In this document: positions 1 to 8,794 of the stretch, in pieces
Layout: each line of letters starts with the position of its first letter
How positions within the stretch are numbered: the stretch's first letter is position 1
Assembly: GCF_001426565.1 (NCBI RefSeq)
Contig: NZ_LMFA01000005.1
Span: 79,718-143,717, forward strand
Reading direction: 5' to 3'
Length of the DNA: 64,000 nt
Source of the DNA: Rhizobium sp. Root482
Lineage (GTDB): Bacteria; Pseudomonadota; Alphaproteobacteria; Rhizobiales; Rhizobiaceae
Notes under the pieces: model-generated
Databases searched by the model: none
What the model was told of the DNA's origin: nothing
Seen by the model: the letters and a program-made list of their open reading frames with translations, nothing else
Translations under genes and position numbers: made by a program

Positions 1-474
1 ATGTGCCCTGTCCCTGTTTCGTTCCGATCGTCTACCCCTGTCCGGGCGCGTCGGTTTGAATGCCGGATTCATTCCAGGCAGCGGAGGGTGCATCATGCGG
101 CGGAACCGTTCACCCGGTTTCGTTCTCCGATGGGAAGACCATAGATCGGACAGTTTGCGGGCCGCTTAAACCGATCTCTACAATTTTACGCAATTCGCAT
201 TTTTAAGAAAATCCGATTCAAAAACGCCGACAAATCGATGAAAATGCACCGCATTGGAAGGCAGGCGGGAGGTGCGATTATGCCGCAGGCGGGCGATTGT
301 CGCAGCGTGACATTATGGTCGCCGAGGGATCATTGACCTTTTCTCCAGATGCCGCAGATTAAGCACAAGGGTTCTGGTTCCGCCGAACGGCCAATGCCGG
401 TCAAGGCATGACCGCCGGTTCGGACGAACCCATGAAAGGCCGGCGAAAAGAAAGGCCGACCGCGAGAAAGGAAC
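1..474. other. Gene-free leader upstream of the cyd operon
   Basis: I see no convincing gene in this stretch on either strand. Reading frames that cross it are antisense extensions of cydA with no recognisable protein. It most likely carries the promoter of the oxidase operon. An AT-rich patch lies at about 178-235, and a short inverted repeat sits about 60 bases before the cydA start. No clear FNR/FixK-type TTGAT-N4-ATCAA site was found. Confidence 0.6.
398..414. promoter_or_regulatory. Short inverted repeat upstream of cydA (possible operator)
   Basis: CGGTCA and TGACCG form a perfect 6-bp inverted repeat with a 5-base spacer, 61 bases before the cydA start. This is a plausible size and place for a regulator site, but the arm is short, GC-rich repeats arise by chance, and no regulator is known for it. 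Confidence 0.25.
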
Positions 475-1914
475 GTGCCCGTGTTCGAGAATTTTGACGC
501 CGCCCTGCTCGCGCGCATCCAGTTTGCCTTCACCATGTCGTTCCATATCATCTTTCCGGCCTTCTCCATCGGCCTTGCCAGCTATCTGGCCGTCCTGGAG
601 GCGCTCTGGCTGTGGAAGAAGGACCAGGTCTATCTGGACCTGTTCAATTTCTGGAAGACGATCTTCGCGGTGGCCTTCGGCATGGGCGTCGTCTCGGGCA
701 TCGTCATGTCCTACCAGTTCGGCACCAACTGGAGCGTCTTTTCCGACAAGGCCGGTCCGGTCATCGGCCCGCTGATGGGCTATGAAGTGCTGACCGCCTT
801 CTTCCTCGAGGCGGGCTTCCTCGGCGTCATGCTGTTCGGTCTCAACCGCGTCGGGCCGAAACTGCATTTCCTGGCAACCGGCATGGTCGCGCTCGGCACG
901 CTGATCTCGGCCACCTGGATTCTCGCCGTCAATTCCTGGATGCAAACCCCGGCGGGCTTCGGCATGAACGAGGCGGGCCAGTTCGTCCCGCTCGACTGGT
1001 TCGAGGTCATCTTCAACCCCTCCTTCCCTTACCGCCTGGTGCATATGGTGCTGGCCGCCTATCTCACCACCGCCTTCGTGGTCGGTGCGGTCGGAGCTTT
1101 CCATCTTCTGGAGAATACTGCCCCGCGCCGGTCACGCACGATGTTTTCGATGGCGATGTGGATGGCGACGATCGTCGCGCCGATCCAGATCATCGCTGGC
1201 GATTTCCATGGTCTCAACACGCTGGAGCACCAGCCCGCCAAGATCATGGCGATGGAGGGTCATTATGACAGCCATCCCGACGGCGCGCCGCTGATCCTGT
1301 TCGGCATTCCCAATTCGGCCGAAAAACGGGTCGATTACGCCGTCGAGATCCCCAAACTGTCGAGCCTTATCCTCAAGCATGACCTGAACGCGCCGCTGGC
1401 CGGCCTCGACAGCATCCCGGAGGACCTGCACCCTCCTGTCGGCATCGTCTTCTGGTCCTTCCGCGTCATGGTGGCGGTCGGCTTTGCCATGCTCGGCATC
1501 GGCCTGTGGAGCCTGTGGAGCCGCTATCGCGGCACGCTCGACAGCAATGACTGGCTGCACCGGGCCGCCGTCCTTATGGGGCCTGCCGGGTTCGTCGCCG
1601 TGCTTGCCGGCTGGATCACCACCGAGGTCGGCCGCCAGCCCTATACGGTCTATGGCGAGCTTTTGACCGCGCAATCGATCTCGCCTGTCGAAGCCCCCGC
1701 CGTCGCCTCTTCGCTGATCGCCTTCATCATCGTCTATTTCTTCGTGTTCGGCGCCGGCACCTTCTATATCCTGCGGTTGATGCGGCGGCTGCCGCGCGAT
1801 CCCCTGCCCGATCTCGACGACGGGCCGATCCGCACCTCGGGCATCATGCCCGGTCCCGCCGCCGGCAATATCCATACGGGAAATCCAAAGGGGAGTGCTG
1901 GGCATGGACATTGA
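475..1914 (+). CDS. cydA: Cytochrome bd-type ubiquinol oxidase subunit I (cyanide-insensitive type)
   Basis: Subunit I of the bd-type quinol oxidase, which oxidises ubiquinol and reduces O2 to water in the inner membrane. The 479-residue protein has the N-terminal FTMSFHIIFP helix with a likely haem-ligand His24, the YEVLTAFFLEAGFLG helix with conserved glutamates, His190 in RLVHM, and the GRQP signature near residues 386-389. The quinol loop is short, as in the CioA branch. The start is GTG, preceded by AAGGA at the right distance. It overlaps cydB by a few bases, so the subunits are translationally coupled. Known relatives work at low oxygen or under cyanide; this role is inferred here. Confidence 0.95.
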   Translation: MPVFENFDAALLARIQFAFTMSFHIIFPAFSIGLASYLAVLEALWLWKKDQVYLDLFNFWKTIFAVAFGMGVVSGIVMSYQFGTNWSVFSDKAGPVIGPLMGYEVLTAFFLEAGFLGVMLFGLNRVGPKLHFLATGMVALGTLISATWILAVNSWMQTPAGFGMNEAGQFVPLDWFEVIFNPSFPYRLVHMVLAAYLTTAFVVGAVGAFHLLENTAPRRSRTMFSMAMWMATIVAPIQIIAGDFHGLNTLEHQPAKIMAMEGHYDSHPDGAPLILFGIPNSAEKRVDYAVEIPKLSSLILKHDLNAPLAGLDSIPEDLHPPVGIVFWSFRVMVAVGFAMLGIGLWSLWSRYRGTLDSNDWLHRAAVLMGPAGFVAVLAGWITTEVGRQPYTVYGELLTAQSISPVEAPAVASSLIAFIIVYFFVFGAGTFYILRLMRRLPRDPLPDLDDGPIRTSGIMPGPAAGNIHTGNPKGSAGHGH

Positions 1915-2908
1915 TCTCGCCTTCATCTGGGCCGGCATCATCGCTTTTTCGGTGCTCGCCTATGTTATTCTCGACGGTTTCGATCTCGGTGTCGGCATCC
2001 TCTTCCCGTTCTTTCCGGAAAAACACGATCGCGATGTGATGATGAATTCCGTCGCGCCGGTCTGGGACGGCAACGAGACCTGGCTGGTGCTGGGCGGCGG
2101 CGGCCTGATGGCGGTCTTTCCGCTTGCCTATGCCATCGTGATGCCGGCGCTCTATGCGCCGATCATCGCCATGCTGCTCGGGCTGATCTTCCGTGGTGTC
2201 GCCTTCGAATATCGCTGGCGCACCAGGCGCGGCGAGTTCCTGTGGAACTGGGCCTTTGCCGGCGGCTCGATACTGGCGGCGTTTTCGCAAGGCCTCGCGC
2301 TCGGCGCGCTGGTCCAGGGCATCCCGGTCATCGGCCGCGCCTATGCCGGTAGCTGGTGGGACTGGCTGACCCCGTTCTCGATCGCAACCGGTTTTGCCAT
2401 CCTGATCGGCTATGCCCTGCTCGGCTCCACCTGGCTGGTCATGAAGACCACCGGCGCCCTTGCCGAAAAGGCACGTAGGATTGCGCTGCGCACCTGTTTC
2501 GCCACCATTGCCGCCATGGGCGTGGTCAGTCTGTGGACGCCGTTCCTGAAGCCGCTCTATCTCGAACGCTGGTTCGGCTGGCCGACGGCGATCTTCAGCG
2601 TCATCGTGCCGCTCCTGGTGCTCGGCTGCTTCGTGTTGCTTTTGACGGGTATTCGCGGCAAGCGTGACGCCCAACCTTTCCTCGCCGCGCTCGGGCTGTT
2701 TGTGCTCGGCTTTGCCGGCATCGGCATCAGCTTCTATCCCTTCATCGTGCCGACGTCGGTGACCATCTGGGACGCCGCCGCCCCCGACGACAGCCTGATC
2801 TTCCTGCTTGTCGGCGCGCTGATCCTGGTGCCGATCATCCTGATCTATACGGGCTATGCCTATTGGGTGTTTCGCGGCAAGGTCGATCCCGAGGAGGGCT
2901 ATCACTGA
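1904..2908 (+). CDS. cydB: Cytochrome bd-type ubiquinol oxidase subunit II
   Basis: Subunit II of the same quinol oxidase, 334 residues with about eight to nine membrane segments. The WDGNETWLV motif near residue 56 and the N-terminal YVILDGFDLGVG helix are hallmarks of CydB. I chose ATG at 1904 because GGGGAG lies about nine bases upstream; an in-frame GTG at 1895 would add three residues. The start overlaps the end of cydA, and the stop overlaps the next small gene as ATGA, so the three are one operon. No assembly genes (cydCD) are present nearby. Confidence 0.95.
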   Translation: MDIDLAFIWAGIIAFSVLAYVILDGFDLGVGILFPFFPEKHDRDVMMNSVAPVWDGNETWLVLGGGGLMAVFPLAYAIVMPALYAPIIAMLLGLIFRGVAFEYRWRTRRGEFLWNWAFAGGSILAAFSQGLALGALVQGIPVIGRAYAGSWWDWLTPFSIATGFAILIGYALLGSTWLVMKTTGALAEKARRIALRTCFATIAAMGVVSLWTPFLKPLYLERWFGWPTAIFSVIVPLLVLGCFVLLLTGIRGKRDAQPFLAALGLFVLGFAGIGISFYPFIVPTSVTIWDAAAPDDSLIFLLVGALILVPIILIYTGYAYWVFRGKVDPEEGYH

Positions 2909-3024
2909 TGACGACGGAAAACAGCCTGCCGAAAAAACTGCTCTGGTTCGTCGGCCTCTGGCTGCTCGGCGTCGCCACGGTGACGCTGGTCGGCCTTGCC
3001 ATCAAATTCACCATCGGATCTTAG
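2908..3024 (+). CDS. DUF2474-like small membrane subunit of the bd oxidase
   Basis: A 38-residue protein with one hydrophobic helix (about residues 11-33, starting LLWFVGLWLLG) flanked by a Lys-Lys pair. Its start overlaps the cydB stop as ATGA, so it should be translated with the oxidase. Cyanide-insensitive oxidase operons often end with such a DUF2474 peptide, which plays the part that CydX plays in enterobacteria: a single-helix subunit that stabilises the enzyme. The assignment rests on position, size and hydrophobic pattern, because a protein this short gives little family signal. Confidence 0.8.
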   Translation: MTTENSLPKKLLWFVGLWLLGVATVTLVGLAIKFTIGS

Positions 3025-3091
3025 CCGCCCAACTCGCGCACTGCCGCACATGCAAAGCCTCGCTCAAGTTTCCCGCGCTACCACTTGGGCA

Positions 3092-3170
3092 CACATCGGC
3101 AGGCAATGGCTTTGCGCGGGAGACAGGACCGCACCCTCCTCCGGCAAAAAGCGAATTGCCTGCCGATGTG
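3092..3170. repeat. 16-bp perfect inverted repeat between the cyd operon and the sugar locus
   Basis: CACATCGGCAGGCAAT at 3092-3107 is matched exactly by its complement at 3155-3170, around a 47-base centre. It lies in the 211-base gap between the oxidase operon and the glycosyltransferase gene. No T-run follows, so it is not a classic terminator. It could be a transcript-stabilising hairpin, an attenuating stem, or a small dispersed palindromic repeat. Confidence 0.5.
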
Positions 3171-3235
3171 ACCAGCTTGGGGCCGCACATTGAACCGCAC
3201 GGCTTCGGCGAAGATTGCTGTTCACGAGGCACGCC

Positions 3236-4363
3236 ATGACAAAACTCTCGATCTGCATTCCCGTGGAAGCCGGCGCGCCCGATGCGCTGCCGCTGGTCGC
3301 GGCGCTTCTGGAAAACAAAAGCGCGGATCTGGACATCGTCATTGCCAAGCCCGCCGAGATTTCCCTTTCGCAAGCCCTGCTTGCCTTGACGGCAGGCGAC
3401 GAGCGCCTGACGGTCACCGACGCCGAACAGGGCGCAAGCCGCCAGCATCTGTGGCGCCATGCACTCGCCTCCACCGGCGGCGACTGGGTGACGCTCGTCA
3501 ATCCCGGCGACATGCTGGAAGGCGAGCTTTCGCTGATGGTCGCATTCATCGAGACCAGTTCGCCCAATGTCGATGCTCTGGCCTGGAACGCCTTCCAGAT
3601 CGACCGCCTCGCCGAACCCGGCAAGGCGGCGTCGGTGGCCATTCCCGCCAGCTACCATATCGAGACGCTCGACAAGACGGCCATGCTCAAGGCGTTCTTC
3701 TACTGGGAAAACAGCCTGAACAGCCCGAAAATGCCCTTTGGCCTGCATCATGCCGCCATCCGTCGCTCGCTGGTCGATGCTCTCCTGCAACTGCCGGCGC
3801 CTGAGGACTGGTCGACGCCGGTGCCGCACTATGAATGGGCGGCCAAGGTTCTGTTGTTTGCCAATGAGCTGGCCTTCTGTGCCCGCCCCATGTCGGCGAT
3901 CAATGTCTCGACCTATGTCGAGACGCCGCCGCTTCATCCCTGGAACTTCCCCTTCCATTCCGGTCTTGGCCTTGCCGGTGCGGTGGCGGAAGTGCAGTTC
4001 CATGTTCTGCGCGAACTCGGCTCGCCCTTCGGCGGCGGCAACGAGGCCTTCGTGCGCGCCCTGATGATTGATTGCATGATGGAAACCGAGCGCGCCGCCT
4101 ATACGAAGAAGGGCAATGCCTATTTCGCGGCCCTGCAAGCCTTCGACGGCGGCCGGCTGGCGCCGCTCTTCCGCCCGGAATTCCACGAGACCCGCGTCAA
4201 GGATACCCGCCGCGGCCTGCACGGCAGCGCCCTTCTCATCGACCGTTTCGTCGGCGGGGCGCGGGATGCCGGCGAATTCTACAAGACCGTCAAGCTGATG
4301 CTGGCGCCGATCGGACTGATCTGCGGTGGCGTCATGCGCGACAAGGACGGCAAGGCCGCATGA
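3236..4363 (+). CDS. Glycosyltransferase-like protein of the surface polysaccharide locus
   Basis: A 375-residue protein that begins like a GT-A family 2 glycosyltransferase (MTKLSICIPV). At residues 89-92, where an active enzyme usually has an acidic metal-binding motif, it reads NPGD. Its C-terminal half shares a distinctive pattern with the glycosyltransferase at 9691-10908 (FPF-S-LGLA followed by VQ, and EFYKTVKLMLAP near the end), so the two are paralogues. The stop overlaps the next start (ATGA), coupling it to the sugar aminotransferase. I start at ATG 3236, where the family homology begins. The sugar and acceptor are unknown, and catalysis is uncertain because the motif is changed. 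Confidence 0.75.
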   Translation: MTKLSICIPVEAGAPDALPLVAALLENKSADLDIVIAKPAEISLSQALLALTAGDERLTVTDAEQGASRQHLWRHALASTGGDWVTLVNPGDMLEGELSLMVAFIETSSPNVDALAWNAFQIDRLAEPGKAASVAIPASYHIETLDKTAMLKAFFYWENSLNSPKMPFGLHHAAIRRSLVDALLQLPAPEDWSTPVPHYEWAAKVLLFANELAFCARPMSAINVSTYVETPPLHPWNFPFHSGLGLAGAVAEVQFHVLRELGSPFGGGNEAFVRALMIDCMMETERAAYTKKGNAYFAALQAFDGGRLAPLFRPEFHETRVKDTRRGLHGSALLIDRFVGGARDAGEFYKTVKLMLAPIGLICGGVMRDKDGKAA

Positions 4364-5514
4364 GCGAAAAACCGGCGCGCATCTCCTATACCAGGCCCTC
4401 GATCACCGAGCGGGAAGTGGCCTATGCCACTGATGCCGCCGCAAACGGCTGGGGCGAGCGCTGCTATGACTATATCAACCGCTTCGAGGATGGTTTCCGC
4501 GCCTATCTCGGCGTAGATCACGCCATCGCCACGTCGAGCTGCACCGGCGCCATGCATATGGGCCTTGCGGCCCTCGGCATCGGCTCCGGCGACGAGGTGA
4601 TCCTGGCCGATACCAACTGGATTGCCACTGCCGCCCCGATCGCCCATCTCGGCGCCACGCCGGTTTTCGTCGATATCCTGCCCGACAGCTGGTGCATCGA
4701 TCCGGCCGAGGTAGAACGCCATATCACGCCGAAGACCAAAGCGATCATCGCCACCCATATCTACGGCAATCTCTGCGACATGGACCGGCTTCTCGAGATC
4801 AGCCGCCGCCACGGCATCGCCATTGTCGAAGACGCCGCCGAAGCCATCGGTTCGTCTTGGCATGGCCGCCGCGCCGGCTCGATGGGGCTTTTCGGCACCT
4901 TCTCCTTCCACGGCACCAAGACCCTGACCACCGGCGAAGGCGGCATGTTCGTCACCAGCGACGCGGCTCTTTTCGAAAAAGTGCTGACGCTCAGCAATCA
5001 TGGCCGGGCGCGCAACCAGAAAAAGCAGTTCTGGCCCGACGAAGTCGGCTTCAAGTACAAGATGTCCAATATCCAGGCCGCACTCGGCTGCGCCCAGCTG
5101 GAGCGCATCAAGGACCTGACGACCCGCAAGCGTGAGATCCTTGCCACCTATGCCGAAAAGCTGAAGGCTTATCAGAGCATCAGCCTCAACCCGCAGCGTG
5201 CCGGCACCGTCAACGGCGCCTGGATGCCGACCGCCGTCTTCGATCCTGCCATCGGCATTAGCCGTGAGATGCTGCAGCAGGCCTTCAGCGCCGCCAATAT
5301 CGACGCCCGCGTCTTCTTCCATCCGCTGACAAGCCTGCCGATGTTTACCGAGCGGCGCGAAAACCGCCACGCCTACGACATCCCCGAACGCGCCATCAAC
5401 CTGCCCAGCTATCATGACATGACCGAAGACGAGATCGATCGGGTGGCGCGGATCGTGATCGACCTGGTCCATAGCCGCACCGCCGCCGAACCCCGCCCGG
5501 CGAAATCCGCCTGA
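4360..5514 (+). CDS. DegT/DnrJ/EryC1/StrS sugar aminotransferase, GDP-perosamine synthase-like
   Basis: A PLP-dependent nucleotide-sugar aminotransferase, 384 residues. Lys187 in SFHGTKTLTTGEGG is the expected Schiff-base lysine and Asp158 in VEDAAEA should pair with the pyridine nitrogen. The N-terminal region, GDEVILADTNW, THIYGNLCDMD and the FNYRMTNIQAA-like segment (FKYKMSNIQAA) resemble RfbE/Per perosamine synthases, which make GDP-4-amino-4,6-dideoxy-mannose from the 4-keto sugar for O-antigen. A related 4-aminotransferase using another nucleotide sugar is possible. No GDP-mannose dehydratase is in the window, so the substrate would come from elsewhere. It is coupled by ATGA to the preceding glycosyltransferase. 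Confidence 0.88.
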   Translation: MSEKPARISYTRPSITEREVAYATDAAANGWGERCYDYINRFEDGFRAYLGVDHAIATSSCTGAMHMGLAALGIGSGDEVILADTNWIATAAPIAHLGATPVFVDILPDSWCIDPAEVERHITPKTKAIIATHIYGNLCDMDRLLEISRRHGIAIVEDAAEAIGSSWHGRRAGSMGLFGTFSFHGTKTLTTGEGGMFVTSDAALFEKVLTLSNHGRARNQKKQFWPDEVGFKYKMSNIQAALGCAQLERIKDLTTRKREILATYAEKLKAYQSISLNPQRAGTVNGAWMPTAVFDPAIGISREMLQQAFSAANIDARVFFHPLTSLPMFTERRENRHAYDIPERAINLPSYHDMTEDEIDRVARIVIDLVHSRTAAEPRPAKSA

Positions 5515-5575
5515 GGCCGAAGTCGGCGACCCCCCGCAGGCATCAGAGCCGCATTGAAAGACAAAGGCCAATCCC

Positions 5576-6328
5576 ATGACAGTCAAAGACGATCGCCAGG
5601 AATTCGAAGCGCACAAGGAAAAGATGTGCCTGGCGCTTGGCAGCGACAATGAGGCGTTTCGCCAATCCGTCGATGCCCTCGTCACCCTGGACAAATACGA
5701 TTATTCCTATCTCTGGTCCTTCCTCGGCGTACCGATCATCCAGATGCCCGCCGACGTCATGGCGACCCAGGAGGTAATCTGGACCACGAAGCCCGACATC
5801 ATCATCGAAACTGGCGTCGCGCGTGGCGGCTCGATGATCATGATGGCGGCGATGCTGAAACTGGTCGGCAAGGGAAAGGTGGTCGGCGTCGATATCGATA
5901 TCCGCGCCCATAATCGCGCGGCGATCGAGACCCATCCGATGTCACCGCTGATCGAACTGATCGAAGGCCCCTCGACCGCGCCTGAAACGCTGGCCAGGGT
6001 CAAGGCCGCGATTCCAGCAGGCGCCTCGGTCATGGTGGTGCTGGACAGCGATCACAGCCGCGACCATGTGCTCGACGAATTGCGTCATTACGGCCCGATG
6101 GTGACCGAGGGCCAGTTCCTGGTCGTTGCCGACACGCTGCTGGGCCGGGTCGAAGCCGCGCAGACGCCGACCAAGCGCTCCAAGATCTGGCATCCGGGCG
6201 ACGAGCCATTGACGGCGCTGAACACCTATCTCGCCGAGACCGACCGTTTCCAGCCAGACGCCATCCTCAACGGCAAGCTGGTGTTTTCCAGCTCCCCCGG
6301 CGGCTATGTCCGGTGCATCCGCAATTGA
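5576..6328 (+). CDS. CmcI-family (cephalosporin hydroxylase/rhamnosyl O-methyltransferase) protein
   Basis: A 250-residue member of the CmcI family, a Rossmann-fold SAM-dependent methyltransferase family named after a cephamycin enzyme and also containing glycolipid rhamnosyl O-methyltransferases. Visible family blocks are YLWSFLGVPIIQ, IIIETGVARGGS (SAM-binding loop), GVDIDIRAHNRAAIE and VVLDSDHSRDHV. In a polysaccharide locus the likely job is O-methylation of a sugar residue, not antibiotic hydroxylation. It follows the aminotransferase after 61 bases and overlaps the acetyltransferase gene, so it belongs to the plus-strand operon. The substrate is not visible from sequence. Confidence 0.85.
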   Translation: MTVKDDRQEFEAHKEKMCLALGSDNEAFRQSVDALVTLDKYDYSYLWSFLGVPIIQMPADVMATQEVIWTTKPDIIIETGVARGGSMIMMAAMLKLVGKGKVVGVDIDIRAHNRAAIETHPMSPLIELIEGPSTAPETLARVKAAIPAGASVMVVLDSDHSRDHVLDELRHYGPMVTEGQFLVVADTLLGRVEAAQTPTKRSKIWHPGDEPLTALNTYLAETDRFQPDAILNGKLVFSSSPGGYVRCIRN

Positions 6329-6864
6329 GCGAGACGCCGGCCAAGGAGAGGCGCATCATCCTTCGCCAGGCGGAGGATGATGATTTCGCGTCATTGGCGG
6401 AAATCCGCCGTGACCCGTCAACTCAATCCATGCTGATGACAGTGGCGGATACCGTTGATGACGAGGCGGTGCGGAGCTGGATCGCGCGACGGTGCGGCGA
6501 TGTGGACGGCGCGTTTCGGATCATCGCGGATGCAGCCAGCGACTGCTCGCTCGGCTTTGTTCAGATCAGTCAGGTGCATCGCCGCAATCGCCACGGCTAT
6601 GGCGGTCTTGCCCTTTGCCCCGGCGCGCGCGGACGCGGGCTTGGGCATGAAACAGTGCATCTGCTGCTCAGCCTCGCCTTTGAAGAACTGGGCCTGGACA
6701 AGCTCATGCTCGAAGTGCGGGAAGACAATGTCGTCGCGCTCGGCATCTATCGGGCGGCCGGATTTCGCCATGTCGGAAGACTGGAGAAGCATTTCCGCGA
6801 TCAGGACGGGCAGATGTATGACGTTCTGCTTCTCGAACGGCTGTTCACCGCCCAGCAATCCTGA
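6313..6864 (+). CDS. GNAT-family N-acetyltransferase
   Basis: A 183-residue GCN5-related acetyltransferase of the RimJ/RimL type. The acetyl-CoA loop is visible as RGRGLGHETVH near residues 106-116, followed by LDKLMLEVREDNVVALGIYRAAGF, which is the typical last strand-helix unit. It overlaps the CmcI-family gene. The start is uncertain: GTG at 6313 gives the longest protein, and TTG at 6325 would overlap the previous stop. Lying just after a perosamine-synthase-like gene, it may N-acylate the 4-amino sugar; that is inference from position. Confidence 0.78.
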   Translation: MHPQLSETPAKERRIILRQAEDDDFASLAEIRRDPSTQSMLMTVADTVDDEAVRSWIARRCGDVDGAFRIIADAASDCSLGFVQISQVHRRNRHGYGGLALCPGARGRGLGHETVHLLLSLAFEELGLDKLMLEVREDNVVALGIYRAAGFRHVGRLEKHFRDQDGQMYDVLLLERLFTAQQS

Positions 6865-6878
6865 AAAGCCGCTTGATA

Positions 6879-7595
6879 CTACTCGAGGAACTCCTTCCAA
6901 CCGATCGTTCCCGAGCGGATCATCCTCGCACCTTCGGCGCCGCAATTGGCGACAAGGTCGAGGCCGGTCACATAGGGGGTGAAGTCGCCGTTCAGTTGCG
7001 GATAGGGCGTCCGCTCATACTGCATGTATTCCACGGCAATGCCCTTTTCCTCGAAGAGCGCATGGTTCAGATAGTTGCGCGCGCCGTGGCCGGTAATGTA
7101 GACCGTGCCCTTGAGATGCTCGACGATAGCGCAGACCCGTTCGCTGCTTGCGCCGGGAACCGGCAGCGAACGCGAAGACAGGAATTGCGGCCTGTCCAAA
7201 CCGAAATAGGCAGCCAGTTCCAGCATGGACTGGCGCGAAATATGGGCGACAGTTTCAGCGTTGCAGGCAAAGACACGGTCCACGAGCGCCAGCATTTCCT
7301 CGCGAAACGGCGCCTTCAGATAGGCCTGTCGCAGGATCTCGCGATGTTTGCCACGCCAGTCCGTCCTGTCATCGAGCATGACCTCGTCGATCCGCTGCCC
7401 CAGATGATAATCGCGCAAGGGCAGCGTCATCCAGCCGACCCCGTTGGCGCCCTTCACCTGGACCCGATTGCTGAAACTGCCCTTGGAATATTGCACGTCG
7501 TCATAATGCACGAAGACATCCGCCAGCCGGATCTGCTCGAGCAGGCCAACCCAGGGAAAATACATCGATTGCGAAATAACGATATTCCGGCTCAT
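6879..7595 (-). CDS. WbqC-family polysaccharide biosynthesis protein
   Basis: A 238-residue WbqC-like protein. The opening VISQSMYFPWVGLLEQI, the HYDDVQYSKGSF block and the VYITGHGARNYL region are typical of the family, which occurs in O-antigen and other glycan or lipopeptide clusters but has no firmly settled reaction. It is the last gene of the minus-strand operon that starts with the glycosyltransferase at 10908, lies 38 bases after the methyltransferase, and converges on the acetyltransferase gene with a 14-base gap. Its role in making or transferring a modified sugar is inferred from context. Confidence 0.85.
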   Translation of the reverse strand: MSRNIVISQSMYFPWVGLLEQIRLADVFVHYDDVQYSKGSFSNRVQVKGANGVGWMTLPLRDYHLGQRIDEVMLDDRTDWRGKHREILRQAYLKAPFREEMLALVDRVFACNAETVAHISRQSMLELAAYFGLDRPQFLSSRSLPVPGASSERVCAIVEHLKGTVYITGHGARNYLNHALFEEKGIAVEYMQYERTPYPQLNGDFTPYVTGLDLVANCGAEGARMIRSGTIGWKEFLE

Positions 7596-7633
7596 GACTG
7601 TTCCAGTAAGGCGTGGTTTCGCGAAGGAGCCTT

Positions 7634-8794
7634 TCAGGCCTCGATCCAGACAATGTCGAGGCCTGGTCGCTGCAACGCCGTCTGGGCGGCTACGGCGGCG
7701 CGAGCCTTCAGCGGATTGAGGCCGACAAAGACCACATCGACATCCGGGTGCAGGTTCGCTGGCGCGAGAACCGGGCGGTTGAAATGGGTCGATCCCTGCA
7801 GCTTCGGATTCTGGTCGAGGAAGGCGCGAAAATCGACATCCGCCTCGATGCGGCTGCAGATCCAGCTGCCGTAGAAGCCGGAGCCGTAGACGGCCGCGCG
7901 CTTGCCGGAAAACTGCTTGGCAGCGCTGTCGAGCCTCTTGGTGGCCTGTTTCCAGAAGGCGCAGATTTCCCTGGCCTTGTCGGCGGCGGCGGCGATCTGA
8001 AGGCGGTCGCTATCGATCGCTACCGGCTCTTCCGAGCGCCGGGCAACCGCAAAGAAGGCACCCGGAAAGGCGTCACTGTCGATCGTTTCGAGCGCAAGGC
8101 CGGCCAGTTGCAGCGCTCGTTTCAGAGAAGCTCCGCTGAAATGGTTGAGATGATCGGCGACCGTCATGTCGCCCGGATTGGCGGCCACGTCCGGCATTGA
8201 CAGAAGCAGCCGCCCGTCCGGCACCAGGAGGCCGCGCAACGTCTTGAGGAAGCTTACGGGCTCGGCGACATGCTCGATGACGAAATGGCTGATGATCGCG
8301 TCGAAGCGGCCGGCCCAGCTCTCCGGTACGGTGTAGGTTGACTGGTTTTCGCGGGCAACCCAGCCGTCCCACGCCGGCATGTAGTCGCGGCTGACATCGA
8401 AGACATGCGGATGCAGGTCCGGCCGCGCCAGGCACATCTTGCGCAGAGTGGTCGCCTTGCCGGCACCATAATCGAGAATGGAAGCGCCCTGCGGCAGGTC
8501 GAGGAGACGCAGGCCGACGGCCGCCTGATGATCGGTGCGGTAGATCGGGTTACCATCCGCAGCGACGGCGAAAATCTGGTCATGGTCGTCGGATTCCAGC
8601 GAAATCCGGTAGGTCGTGTCGTAGAAACTGTCGATGTCGGGGAGGTCGGCGCATTGTGCATGGCCGCATTCGTCGCAGACATAGGTGAGTGTCGGAATGT
8701 CGATGAAGGACATCATCGAGGTCAATGCGGGTGCCGAGGCCTCGTAGGACGCCTCGGCGATCGGCGTGCTGCAAACGCGGCAGGCGATCGTCAT
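7634..8794 (-). CDS. SAM-dependent methyltransferase with N-terminal zinc-finger-like domain
   Basis: A 386-residue class I methyltransferase. The N-terminus carries two Cys pairs (C5/C8 and C40/C43) that resemble the zinc-binding domain of sugar C-methyltransferases. The SAM loop is ILDYGAGKATTL near residue 110 and the motif IISHFVIEHVAEP follows. The C-terminal third (AAVYGSGFYGSWICSRI) looks like a second Rossmann-like domain, also common in these enzymes. Its start overlaps the PhyH stop as ATGA. It probably methylates a nucleotide sugar or glycan. It is only distantly related to the methyltransferase at 11490-12719, so it may act on a different carbon or oxygen. Confidence 0.82.
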   Translation of the reverse strand: MTIACRVCSTPIAEASYEASAPALTSMMSFIDIPTLTYVCDECGHAQCADLPDIDSFYDTTYRISLESDDHDQIFAVAADGNPIYRTDHQAAVGLRLLDLPQGASILDYGAGKATTLRKMCLARPDLHPHVFDVSRDYMPAWDGWVARENQSTYTVPESWAGRFDAIISHFVIEHVAEPVSFLKTLRGLLVPDGRLLLSMPDVAANPGDMTVADHLNHFSGASLKRALQLAGLALETIDSDAFPGAFFAVARRSEEPVAIDSDRLQIAAAADKAREICAFWKQATKRLDSAAKQFSGKRAAVYGSGFYGSWICSRIEADVDFRAFLDQNPKLQGSTHFNRPVLAPANLHPDVDVVFVGLNPLKARAAVAAQTALQRPGLDIVWIEA

